Below are positions 48,472 through 57,124 of a DNA stretch of 64,000 nucleotides, piece by piece. The notes below the pieces were generated by a model. That model had not been told where the DNA came from, did not search any database, and worked only from the letters and a program-made list of their open reading frames with translations. Source of the DNA: an uncultured Bacteroidota bacterium. GTDB lineage: Bacteria; Bacteroidota; Bacteroidia; Flavobacteriales; Flavobacteriaceae. Positions within the stretch are counted from its first letter, which is position 1. Each line of letters opens with the position of its first letter. The translations under genes and the position numbers were made by a program. The stretch covers positions 124,001 through 188,000 of the forward strand of contig CACNQM010000004.1 in the NCBI GenBank assembly GCA_902622595.1. The letters run 5' to 3'.

Positions 48472-50286
48472 GTGAGTGATCAATTAAAACATGAATGTGG
48501 AATTGGATTAGTTCATCTAAAAAAGCCACTCAATTATTACAATGAAAAATATGGCTCTTACATGTATGGCATTGATAAAATGTTTTTAATGATGGAGAAG
48601 CAGAAGAATCGTGGCCAAGATGGAGCAGGATTCGCAAGTTTAAAGTTAGACTTAAAGCCTGGTGACAAATATTTTTTTAGAGTTAGGTCTTTTGATCAAC
48701 AAGCTATTCATTCAGTATTTAGAAAAATAAATAAAAAAATAACTCAATTTCTAAAATTAGAAAATGTTAGTACCAATTCCGATGAATTTTTTAAAAAGGT
48801 ACCTTTTATAGGTCAAATCATGCTAGGTCATGTGAGGTATGGTACATATGGAAAAAATTCTATTGATTATGTTCACCCTGTAATGCGACAAAATAACTGG
48901 ATGAATAGAAATTTAATTTTAGCTGGAAATTTTAATATGACTAACAATGATGAGTTGTTTAAAAGCCTTGTTCAACTAGGTCAACATCCAAGGGAACAAT
49001 CTGATACAATAACAATAATGGAAAACATTGGACATTTTTTAGATACTGAAGTAATATTGAGTTATGAAAAATTAAAAAGGAAAGGGATAAATAAAGCAGA
49101 CATGCCACCGTTAATAGAAAAGAACCTTAATATTCAAAAAGTACTAAAAAAGTCTTCAAAGAAATGGGATGGAGGATACGTAATAGGTGGAATGATTGGG
49201 CATGGAGACTCTTTTGTTATGAGAGATCCTCATGGTATTAGACCTGCATATTATTTTGAGGATGAGGAAGTAGTTGTAGTAGCCTCAGAGAGACCTGCGA
49301 TTCAAACAGTCTTTGATATATCTTATAAAGAAATAAATGAGATTCCAAGAGGTAATGCATTAATAATCAAAAAAGATGGTAAGACTTCAATTAAAGAAAT
49401 TCAAAAGCCCAGAATAAATAAATCTTGTTCATTCGAAAGAATATATTTTTCAAGAGGTTCAGATGCTGATATTTACAAGGAAAGAAAAATGTTAGGAAGT
49501 CTTTTGACATCACAAATAGAGAAATCTATTAAAAAAGATTATTCAAATACTGTTTTTTCATTCATACCAAATACAGCTGAAACATCGTTTTATGGTTTAA
49601 TAGAAAAAGCTAAGAAACATAATCCAAGAATTGAAAAAATAGCTATAAAAGATGCCAAATTAAGGACATTTATATCAGAGGATAAGGGTAGAGATGATCT
49701 TGTAGCTCATGTCTACGACATTACATATGGAATTATTAAAACCTCTGATAATCTAGTAATTATAGATGATAGTATTGTAAGAGGGACTACCCTTAGAGAA
49801 AGTATTTTAAAAATGCTATTCAGGCTTAACCCAAAAAAAATTGTTGTTGTTTCAAGTGCTCCACAAATTAGATATCCAGATTGTTATGGGATTGATATGG
49901 CAAAAATTGAAGATTTTATTGCGTTTAAAGCAACAATTGAACTTCATAAAGATGCTGGAACATATGCCAAAATAATAGATACAACATATAATAAGTGTAT
50001 TGAATCAAAAAAGTTAGGATCATATAGGAAGAATCACGTTAAAGAGTTTTATAGAGATTTTTCTCCTGAACAGATTTCTTCAAAGATGTCTGAGATGCTA
50101 TTAGATAAAAACTCAAATGTTGAATTGGACATCATTTTTCAAACCGTTGATAATCTTCACAAAGCATGTAAAAATCACAAGGGAGATTGGTATTTTACTG
50201 GTAATTATCCAACGCCTGGTGGAAATAAAGTAGTAAATCAAGCTTTTATAAATTTTGTAGAAGGAAAGTCTGGTAGAGCTTATTAA
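48472..50286 (+). CDS. amidophosphoribosyltransferase-like protein (PurF paralogue)
   Basis: Two-domain enzyme: an N-terminal class II glutamine amidotransferase with nucleophile Cys9 (HECGIG; the first eight residues are presumably removed), and a C-terminal PRTase domain with the PRPP loop VIIDDSIVRGTTL near residue 430. At 604 residues it is about 100 longer than classical PurF, as in the long Bacteroidota paralogue, with insertions in the amidotransferase part. Start: GTG directly after the pfkB stop, since it supplies the short pro-segment before Cys9. Whether it makes phosphoribosylamine or uses another acceptor is open. Confidence 0.87.
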   Translation: MSDQLKHECGIGLVHLKKPLNYYNEKYGSYMYGIDKMFLMMEKQKNRGQDGAGFASLKLDLKPGDKYFFRVRSFDQQAIHSVFRKINKKITQFLKLENVSTNSDEFFKKVPFIGQIMLGHVRYGTYGKNSIDYVHPVMRQNNWMNRNLILAGNFNMTNNDELFKSLVQLGQHPREQSDTITIMENIGHFLDTEVILSYEKLKRKGINKADMPPLIEKNLNIQKVLKKSSKKWDGGYVIGGMIGHGDSFVMRDPHGIRPAYYFEDEEVVVVASERPAIQTVFDISYKEINEIPRGNALIIKKDGKTSIKEIQKPRINKSCSFERIYFSRGSDADIYKERKMLGSLLTSQIEKSIKKDYSNTVFSFIPNTAETSFYGLIEKAKKHNPRIEKIAIKDAKLRTFISEDKGRDDLVAHVYDITYGIIKTSDNLVIIDDSIVRGTTLRESILKMLFRLNPKKIVVVSSAPQIRYPDCYGIDMAKIEDFIAFKATIELHKDAGTYAKIIDTTYNKCIESKKLGSYRKNHVKEFYRDFSPEQISSKMSEMLLDKNSNVELDIIFQTVDNLHKACKNHKGDWYFTGNYPTPGGNKVVNQAFINFVEGKSGRAY

Positions 50287-50350
50287 GTTTTATAACTAAA
50301 AATAATTTCCAAATAAGTTTTTTTTATAAAAAATAATACATAAATTTAAT

Positions 50351-50382
50351 CTACCTGAACATAAGTAGGTTAAGTTCATGGT
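50351..50382 (+). other. imperfect stem-loop in the 3' region of the PurF-like gene
   Basis: ACC-TGAAC (50353-50360) can pair with GTTCA-t-GGT (50374-50382) with one bulged T, loop about 13 bases. It lies 13 bases before the strong terminator hairpin. An alternative ACCT/AGGT pairing inside it exists. It could be a 3'-UTR structure; function unknown. Confidence 0.3.
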
Positions 50383-50394
50383 AAGATTTGGGGC

Positions 50395-50421
50395 AAAAAA
50401 GGGGATTTATCCCCTTTTTTT
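50395..50421. terminator. bidirectional intrinsic terminator between purF-like and sod
   Basis: A perfect 12-bp palindrome, AAAAAAGGGGAT, with a TT loop and ATCCCCTTTTTT. The stem is A-rich on one flank and T-rich on the other, so it can terminate the purF-like operon and the convergent sod gene. The sod stop codon lies on its right edge. Confidence 0.85.
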
Positions 50422-51022
50422 ATGCTTGCAAAAATCTTTTGTTTACTTCTTCCCAATTAATTACATTGAAGAAAGCATTAATATAATCAGGTCTTCTGTT
50501 TTGGTAATTTAAATAATATGCATGTTCCCATACGTCAAGACATAGAATTGGATTTCCACCACATCCATTTGGCATTAAAGGGTTGTCTTGATTAGCAGTT
50601 GAGCAGATTTCTAACTTACCATCTGGGTGAGCGCAGAGCCAAGCCCATCCTGAACCAAATCTTGTAGCAGCTGCTTTGCTGAATTCATCTTTAAAATTTT
50701 CAAATGAACCAAAATTTGAGTTTATGGATTCACTTATTTCTCCACTAGGGTCTCCACCTCCATTTGGTCCCATAATTTCCCAAAAAAGATTATGATTATA
50801 GTAACCTCCACCATTGTTTCTCAATCCTTTATTTTCAAGATCTAAAGATTTACATATATCTTCAATACTCTTTCCTTCATTATCAGTACCTGATATAATG
50901 TTGTTTAAGTTATTTGTGTAACCATTATGGTGTTTTCCATAATGAATTTCCATAGTTTTTGTATCTATGTTTGGTTCTAACGCGTCAAAAGCATAATTTA
51001 ATTTAGGTAATTCAAAAGCCAT
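50420..51022 (-). CDS. sod: superoxide dismutase, Mn/Fe type
   Basis: Converts superoxide to hydrogen peroxide and oxygen. Metal ligands are His27, His77, Asp163 and His167 ([10 protein letters not shown]). Gly at 71-73 before His77 and Gln145 in STANQDNPL resemble manganese rather than iron enzymes, but many Bacteroidota members work with either metal. No signal peptide, so cytoplasmic. 200 residues. Own promoter with both boxes; shares a terminator with purF-like. Confidence 0.95.
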   Translation of the reverse strand: MAFELPKLNYAFDALEPNIDTKTMEIHYGKHHNGYTNNLNNIISGTDNEGKSIEDICKSLDLENKGLRNNGGGYYNHNLFWEIMGPNGGGDPSGEISESINSNFGSFENFKDEFSKAAATRFGSGWAWLCAHPDGKLEICSTANQDNPLMPNGCGGNPILCLDVWEHAYYLNYQNRRPDYINAFFNVINWEEVNKRFLQA

Positions 51023-51034
51023 AATTTTTTTTTA

Positions 51035-51064
51035 CAAAATTAGGATTATTTTATTAAGTTTCAA
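51035..51064 (-). promoter_or_regulatory. sod promoter with -33 and -7 boxes
   Basis: On the minus strand TTG (51064-51062) and TAATTTTG (51042-51035) are separated by 19 bases, matching the Bacteroidota consensus TTG-N17-23-TAnnTTTG. The -7 box ends 12 bases ahead of the sod ATG. It is the best complete promoter in the window. Confidence 0.6.
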
Positions 51065-51072
51065 CACTAAAT

Positions 51073-54000
51073 ATGAACTACTCATTTAAGATTATAAACT
51101 CGTCTGCAGGATCTGGTAAAACCTTCAAACTAGCAATTGAGTTTATATCAAAGCTATTGGCTACGGAAGATGATAATCACTTTAAATCAATGCTTGCTCT
51201 TACATTTACTAATAAGGCCTCTGCTGAAATGAAAGATAGAATTCTTTTATATCTATTTGACTTAAAGGAACAAAGAAATGATGTAATTAAAGAACTAGTA
51301 TTAAAAAAAACATGTTTAGATGAGTTATATGTTGTTGAAAGGTCAGCCAAAATTTTAGAAAAAATACTCCATAACTATTCTAATTTTAATGTAATAACAA
51401 TCGATAGCTTTACAAATAACATTATCAATAGTATTGACGAGTCTAATCATAATGAAGATTCATTAGTTGAGTTAGACTCAGACATATATATAGATCTAGC
51501 AATCGATGAATTAATTTCAGAAATAGATGGTAATAAAGAACTAAAAAAAATACTAATTGAATTTGCCAAGTTTAAAATTACCGTCAATAAAAGTTGGGAT
51601 ATTACATATGACTTAAAAGATTTTAGTGTTTTTATTGATAAGGAATCAAATAAATATCAGATTGAGTATTTTAAAAAAATGGATAATAATCTATTATCTA
51701 AACTAACAAAACAGATCTTAGATTATAAGATTAAAAAGAAACAAGATATTATCTCTTTGTTTGATCGAACACTAAATATGATTTATGAAAATGGTTTAGT
51801 CGATAGTGATTTTAGAGGAGGTTATTTTCCAAAATATTTAAAATCACAATTAAATGAAGATAAATTTATTATTAATGAATCTATAGAAAAATCTCTCATA
51901 GGTAAGTCAAATCTTTATAATAAAACTCTTGAAAAAATTAAAATTGAGAGAATTGAGTCAATCAGAAAAAATTTAATCAATAATTATTTTGAAATAAAGC
52001 AATTAGTATTAGAACTTTATAAAATTAATTCAACTCTAAATTATCTTCCTTCCTTTTCTGTTATCTCAGAACTTGAAGAAAAAATTCAAAAAATTCAAGA
52101 TGAAAATGGGGTTAGGTTAATTAGTAAGTTTAATAAGCAACTTAATTTACTCATTCAACAAAACGATACACCATATATATATGAAAAATTAGGCTCAAGA
52201 TTCACAGATTTTTTTATAGATGAGTTCCAAGACACCTCTGAGCTTCAATGGAATAATTTAATCCCGTTAATTTCAAACTCTATTCATAGTGAGTCACATG
52301 ATGGTTTAAAAGGTTCGCTTTTAATTGTAGGTGATCCCAAGCAATCAATATATAGATGGAGAGGAGGTAAGTTTAATCAGTTTATAAATCTAATTTATGG
52401 TCAGACAAATCCCTTTCATTTCAAACCAGATATTGAAAAAATAGATTCTAACTACAGAAGCTCTAGAGAAATAATAAATTTTAACTCAGATTTTTTCACT
52501 TATTTATCAAATTATTTAGAAGTAGACATATACGATTCAGATGATTTAAATTTTAAACAAGAATCAAAGAAAAAGGAAGTTGGACATGTATCTATCCTTT
52601 CTTGTGATAGTGAAATATTTTATTCAAAAATTGAAAACGAAATCTTGGACATTTTGGATAGAGGTTATGAACCTAATGAAATAGCTATTCTTGTTAGATT
52701 TAATAAACATGCTAAGGATTTAATAGAAAACATTAATAGTTCAAAATTCAATCTAATATCAAGTGAGGTTTTAAAAATAACAAGTTCAAAGAAAATTCAA
52801 TTTCTTATATCAATACTCAAATTAAGTAAATCCAAAAATGACTATTCAGAAAGAAAGCGAGTGATAGATTTTTTATTTAAACATAATTATTTTGGCAATA
52901 ACTATGAAAATTTAAATAAGTGTTTTCATATTAATCTTTCAAGAACTGATATCATTGATTTTTTTAGAAAGATTTCTAATCAGAAGTTTGATTTTAACTA
53001 TTTTACTTCACTAACTATTTTAAATGCTGTCAAATACTGTTTAGATAATTTTCATATCAACATCAATGATTCATATTTATATGCTTTTATAGATAATATC
53101 TATGAATTTATTGAATCACATGATGACTCAATAAGTTCATATATCGAATATTGGGAAAAAAAATCAGATAGTTTACATCTAAATATACCGGAGCAAAGAG
53201 ATTCAGTAATTATAACGACCATTCATAAAGCTAAGGGTCTTGAGTTCCCTTTTGTAATTGTGCCAATCTATAATGACAGAATTAATGACAACAGAAATGC
53301 AGATCCAATATGGTTATATGAACCATTTAAAAGTTTTGATAGTCTAAAGTGGACACTGGTACCAAAATCTCAAAACTTAATTCATATGGGAGATAATGCC
53401 AAAGAAATTTATGAAAGTAGTGAGCTTAATATCAAATTAGATATAATTAATCTATTATATGTAGCTTTTTCCAGAGCAGAGAGTGAGCTAAGTATTATTT
53501 CAAAAAAAGATAAGTTAATTAACAATTCACTTTCATCAATCATTCACGATTTTCTTGAATATAAAAAAGCAACTGAGAAATATAAAATTGGGCAAAAAAC
53601 AATTAAAAAAAATGACCAAAACAAAATTGAGTCTAGTAATACTAAAAATAAAAAGATTAATATTATTTCAGCGTTAAAGAATTTAAGTCAAGCAGAATAT
53701 ATATCAAAACTAATTTCAAAAGTATTTGCTAAAGATAAGTCCTCTAAGGTTTACATATTTTTTCCAAATCCAAGTTTAATTAAATTAATTAAGCTTTTGG
53801 ATGATGAATTAAATATAGAATTATGTACTTCAACACATCTTTTCAATACAAAAATTTTAGACTACGATCATGCTTTGTTCCCAAACATGAATGAAGGATT
53901 ATTTCCTTTCATAAAATTAAATGACCCTTCTATATCGGATTCTGAAAAGAAGAAATTTGAAAGCTTATCACAAAATGAACAAGAAAAAAAGATTTCAGAC

Positions 54001-55023
54001 ATATTTTATAATATAATAGATAAAGCCAAGCAAGTTCACTTAATTTATGATTCAAGCATAAATTCTTTTAGTAGTGGAGAAGAAAGTAGATTTATAAAGC
54101 AGATTAAAATGTTAAGTTCTGGATCGACATTCATTAATAGCAAAGTGATTCAAAAAAATATAATTATATCTGAAGATGAGGAAGTAAAAATTGTTAAGGA
54201 CGATTTAATTTCCAAAAAAATTGAAAGTATATTGACAAAAGGAGTATCCGCATCTTCATTGTCACTTTTTATTAAGAATCCATATTTATTCTATGAGCAA
54301 AAAATCCTTGGAGTTGATAATAAAGATGAATCAAAATATCTAGACTATATGGATCAAGGTACCCTTATACATAGAGTAATTGAAAAACTCTACAAACCTT
54401 TCGTTGGTAAAAATCTTGATGTCAGTAATATTAATTTCATGAAAAATCAATTACAAAATGAATCATACAACACATTTATTGAGCTCTATTCAAAGGAGCC
54501 AACAGGTAAAAATTTGATATTTATTGAGGTTGTAAAAGAGTATATTGAAAACACACTTAATTTTGAGTTTGACCAAATAAAAAACAAAAATTCTAGGATC
54601 AAAATAATTTCTTTGGAGAAAAAACTGGAATATAATTTGACAATAAAAAATCAAAATGTAAAGCTTAAAGGTATAATTGATAGAATTGATCTTTTTAATG
54701 ATGAAGTAAGAATAATTGACTATAAATCTGGCAATGTTAATTCAGGAGTCTTAGATATTAAAAACATTGATAAAGTAAAAAAAGACCATAAATATTCATA
54801 TCTACTCCAGTTACTTTTTTATAAATATTTGTTAGGGATGAATGACGCAGAAATTCAGATAAAAGAAATAGGAATATGTTCACTTAAGAAAAGACATCTA
54901 CCATTTCAATTTATAAAAAATCAAGCTATTTTATCTTTAGAAGAAATTCAAATTATTATTTCAGACATAATAATTGATATAATGCAGACAGATGAATTTA
55001 TTGATTCGGGTAATCCTTTATAA
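51073..55023 (+). CDS. single-chain AddA/AddB-like helicase-nuclease
   Basis: Predicted double-strand-break processing enzyme. Residues 1-820 form a UvrD/AddA superfamily 1 helicase: Walker A SSAGSGKTFKLA (9-20), motif Ia ALTFTNKASAEMKDR, motif II FIDEFQDTSELQW (about 381), motif III IVGDPKQSIYRWRGG, NYRSSREI, motif V TTIHKAKGLEFPFV, motif VI LLYVAFSRAESEL. After a linker (about 830-890), residues from about 920 resemble the C-terminal half of Bacteroidota AddB: DYDHALFPNMNEGLFPF, then a PD-(D/E)XK nuclease (QGTLIHRVIEKLYKPF near 1095; IIDYKSG near 1215; LLQLLFYKYLL). The N-terminal half of AddB is missing and no separate addB lies nearby. No Fe-S cysteine set. The 3' end overlaps convergent crtI by 26 bases. 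Confidence 0.85.
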   Translation: MNYSFKIINSSAGSGKTFKLAIEFISKLLATEDDNHFKSMLALTFTNKASAEMKDRILLYLFDLKEQRNDVIKELVLKKTCLDELYVVERSAKILEKILHNYSNFNVITIDSFTNNIINSIDESNHNEDSLVELDSDIYIDLAIDELISEIDGNKELKKILIEFAKFKITVNKSWDITYDLKDFSVFIDKESNKYQIEYFKKMDNNLLSKLTKQILDYKIKKKQDIISLFDRTLNMIYENGLVDSDFRGGYFPKYLKSQLNEDKFIINESIEKSLIGKSNLYNKTLEKIKIERIESIRKNLINNYFEIKQLVLELYKINSTLNYLPSFSVISELEEKIQKIQDENGVRLISKFNKQLNLLIQQNDTPYIYEKLGSRFTDFFIDEFQDTSELQWNNLIPLISNSIHSESHDGLKGSLLIVGDPKQSIYRWRGGKFNQFINLIYGQTNPFHFKPDIEKIDSNYRSSREIINFNSDFFTYLSNYLEVDIYDSDDLNFKQESKKKEVGHVSILSCDSEIFYSKIENEILDILDRGYEPNEIAILVRFNKHAKDLIENINSSKFNLISSEVLKITSSKKIQFLISILKLSKSKNDYSERKRVIDFLFKHNYFGNNYENLNKCFHINLSRTDIIDFFRKISNQKFDFNYFTSLTILNAVKYCLDNFHININDSYLYAFIDNIYEFIESHDDSISSYIEYWEKKSDSLHLNIPEQRDSVIITTIHKAKGLEFPFVIVPIYNDRINDNRNADPIWLYEPFKSFDSLKWTLVPKSQNLIHMGDNAKEIYESSELNIKLDIINLLYVAFSRAESELSIISKKDKLINNSLSSIIHDFLEYKKATEKYKIGQKTIKKNDQNKIESSNTKNKKINIISALKNLSQAEYISKLISKVFAKDKSSKVYIFFPNPSLIKLIKLLDDELNIELCTSTHLFNTKILDYDHALFPNMNEGLFPFIKLNDPSISDSEKKKFESLSQNEQEKKISDIFYNIIDKAKQVHLIYDSSINSFSSGEESRFIKQIKMLSSGSTFINSKVIQKNIIISEDEEVKIVKDDLISKKIESILTKGVSASSLSLFIKNPYLFYEQKILGVDNKDESKYLDYMDQGTLIHRVIEKLYKPFVGKNLDVSNINFMKNQLQNESYNTFIELYSKEPTGKNLIFIEVVKEYIENTLNFEFDQIKNKNSRIKIISLEKKLEYNLTIKNQNVKLKGIIDRIDLFNDEVRIIDYKSGNVNSGVLDIKNIDKVKKDHKYSYLLQLLFYKYLLGMNDAEIQIKEIGICSLKKRHLPFQFIKNQAILSLEEIQIIISDIIIDIMQTDEFIDSGNPL

Positions 55024-56470
55024 CTTCACTAGATACAATTTTACCTGATATTAAAGAGGGTGGAACCCCTGGACCTGGCACAGTAAGCTGGCCCGTGAAA
55101 TATAATCCTCTTATTCTCTTACTTTTCGTTTTAGGCTTGAAAATAGAGGTCTGAAATAATGTATTAGCAAGACCATAGGCATTCCCTTTATATGAGTTAT
55201 AATCATTTATAAAGTCTTTAACGCAAAATGATTTTTGATAAATAATATTATCAACGATTTTTTCACCTGAAATATCTTCAATTCTTTTAAGTACTATATT
55301 TAAATATTCCCTTCTTATTTCTTCAGTATCTTCTAAATCTGGAGCAATTGGAATTAGAATAAAACAATTTTCACAGCCATCAGGTGCCATACTTTTATCT
55401 GATAATGATGGGAAATTTAAGTAGAAAAGAGGAGATTCAGGCCATTTTGGGTCATCGTATATTTCAGAGGCATGTTTATTAAAGTCAACATCAAAAAAAA
55501 GATTATGATGAGTCAAATTATTTATTTTTCTATCTAAACCGATATAAAATAGTAGTGAAGAAGGTGCAAAAACCTTTTTTTCCCAAAATGACTCATTATA
55601 ATTTTTTAGATTGTATGGGATAAGCGTTTCAGTATGATGATAATCTGCCCCACTAATTACAATATCACTATAGAATTCTACACCATTTGAAATAACACCT
55701 TTAATTATTTTATTTCTAACTATTATCTTATCAACATTTTGATCTGATTTAAATTTTACTCCTTTTTCTTTAGCAAGTTTTATCATTGACTCAACTACTT
55801 TATGCATACCTCCTTTTTCAGGAAACCAGGTACCCAGCCCTAGATCTGCATGATTCATTATATTATAAAAAGCAGGAGTGTTTTCTGGTTTAGCACCTAG
55901 AAATAAAACAGGAAATTCCATTATTTGACGTAGCTTTTTATCCTTAAAATATCTACTAACTTCAGATTTAATGTTAGTTGTAAAGTATCTCAACCTTTTA
56001 ATAGTACCTGGAGTAACTAATTCTAAAATTGATTTACCAGGTTTGTAAACGACTTTTTCCATTGCAACTGAATAATTATTCTTAGCCTCGGTCATAAATT
56101 TTAAAAGGTTTTTTGATGAACCTTTCTCAACTTTCTCAAAAGTTTTACTAATCTTCTCAAGATTATCTTCAATCTCAATAAAATCATTTTTTCCAAAGTA
56201 GACTCGGTAGGCTGGATCTAATTTTTTTAGATTATAATAATCACTAACAGACTTGTTAAAGTCATTAAAATATTTTTCAAAGACATCCGGCATCCAGTAC
56301 CATGAAGGCCCCATGTCAAATGTAAATCCTTTAGCTTTAAAATTTCTGGCACGTCCGCCAAATGAACTATTTTTTTCAAATATTGTTACATCATATCCAC
56401 TATCAGCAAGATATGTTGCTGCTGAAATTGATGAAAATCCAGAACCTATAATTATAATTTTTTTAGTCAT
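54998..56470 (-). CDS. crtI: phytoene desaturase-like carotenoid enzyme (CrtI)
   Basis: FAD-dependent desaturase converting phytoene towards lycopene. Dinucleotide motif IIIIGSGFSSISAATYLA (residues 5-22), then FGGRARNFKAKGFTFDMGPS, typical CrtI. C-terminal FAD motif GLYFTGQLTVPGPGVPPSLI with the CrtI signature. Start: ATG at 56470 (490 residues), which overlaps the end of a 31-codon membrane ORF; an in-frame ATG at 56491 would add MTTSPPK. No crtB or crtZ adjoins it, unlike most carotenoid clusters. Related CrtD-type enzymes cannot be fully excluded. Confidence 0.9.
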   Translation of the reverse strand: MTKKIIIIGSGFSSISAATYLADSGYDVTIFEKNSSFGGRARNFKAKGFTFDMGPSWYWMPDVFEKYFNDFNKSVSDYYNLKKLDPAYRVYFGKNDFIEIEDNLEKISKTFEKVEKGSSKNLLKFMTEAKNNYSVAMEKVVYKPGKSILELVTPGTIKRLRYFTTNIKSEVSRYFKDKKLRQIMEFPVLFLGAKPENTPAFYNIMNHADLGLGTWFPEKGGMHKVVESMIKLAKEKGVKFKSDQNVDKIIVRNKIIKGVISNGVEFYSDIVISGADYHHTETLIPYNLKNYNESFWEKKVFAPSSLLFYIGLDRKINNLTHHNLFFDVDFNKHASEIYDDPKWPESPLFYLNFPSLSDKSMAPDGCENCFILIPIAPDLEDTEEIRREYLNIVLKRIEDISGEKIVDNIIYQKSFCVKDFINDYNSYKGNAYGLANTLFQTSIFKPKTKSKRIRGLYFTGQLTVPGPGVPPSLISGKIVSSEVIKDYPNQ

Positions 56471-56558
56471 TTTTGGAGGTGATGTAGTCATAAATAATAG
56501 AACCTAAAACCACAATCATAGAGAGAATAACTATAAATACAACAAACGATTTACTCAT
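56463..56558 (-). CDS. 31-residue single-helix membrane ORF upstream of crtI
   Basis: ATG at 56558 to TAA at 56463. The peptide has a short polar start (MSKS), one strongly hydrophobic helix (VVFIVILSMIVVLGSIIY, residues 6-23) and a charged tail (DYITSKND), a tidy type of small membrane protein. Its stop overlaps the crtI ATG at 56470 by a few bases, which suggests coupled translation. I do not recognise a family. It may be a real microprotein partnering the desaturase at the membrane, or only a coupling leader. Confidence 0.5.
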   Translation of the reverse strand: MSKSFVVFIVILSMIVVLGSIIYDYITSKND

Positions 56559-56610
56559 AATTAAGATATTGAATGATAAAAGTATAAAATATCGTAGATT
56601 TAGTTCAATT

Positions 56611-57123
56611 ATGAGAGTCTTTTTAGATAAGAAATATTTATTTGTAATAATATTATTTGTATCATGTAATCAAGCATCTGAAAATAAGACTGATGAAGTA
56701 AAAGAAACGAGAGAATCCATAGAGGCAATATATGAAGTCCCAATTAAGTTTGAAGAAGATTTTAAATCCAAATATAACTTAGATGATTGGTCTGAGCTCA
56801 AGCTTGTAGAATCATACATCTTTATTCTTGCTAATTCAATATCTGGATATCTTGAAAATGATTCAGAGTATTTATCAGATACCTTAAATTCACTTAGTAA
56901 TTATTCATCAAGAATATCTAATTCAGAATTTCAACTTTACAACGAAAGACCTGAAATAAAAGGAAGATTTAAGTTGCTTAATATACAAATTCAAAAAACA
57001 AAATTAAGCATAAAAGATTGGACTAAAGAGAAGGGACTTGAAGAATTAAATAAAATATTTGTTTTCTATAATTATTCAGTCAAAACTATTAAATCAATCT
57101 TAGACGATAGTTTAATTAATTGA
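56611..57123 (+). CDS. hypothetical lipoprotein
   Basis: Start at ATG 56611 gives a lipoprotein signal ending ILFVSCNQ with Cys19; upstream in-frame codons have only a TTG start and no signal logic. After the Cys comes an acidic linker and a helical region of about 150 residues with no known motif. Probably anchored to the inner or outer membrane. It is divergent from crtI, and its stop meets the convergent metG stop with a one-base gap. Function unknown. Confidence 0.75.
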   Translation: MRVFLDKKYLFVIILFVSCNQASENKTDEVKETRESIEAIYEVPIKFEEDFKSKYNLDDWSELKLVESYIFILANSISGYLENDSEYLSDTLNSLSNYSSRISNSEFQLYNERPEIKGRFKLLNIQIQKTKLSIKDWTKEKGLEELNKIFVFYNYSVKTIKSILDDSLIN

Positions 57124-57124
57124 T

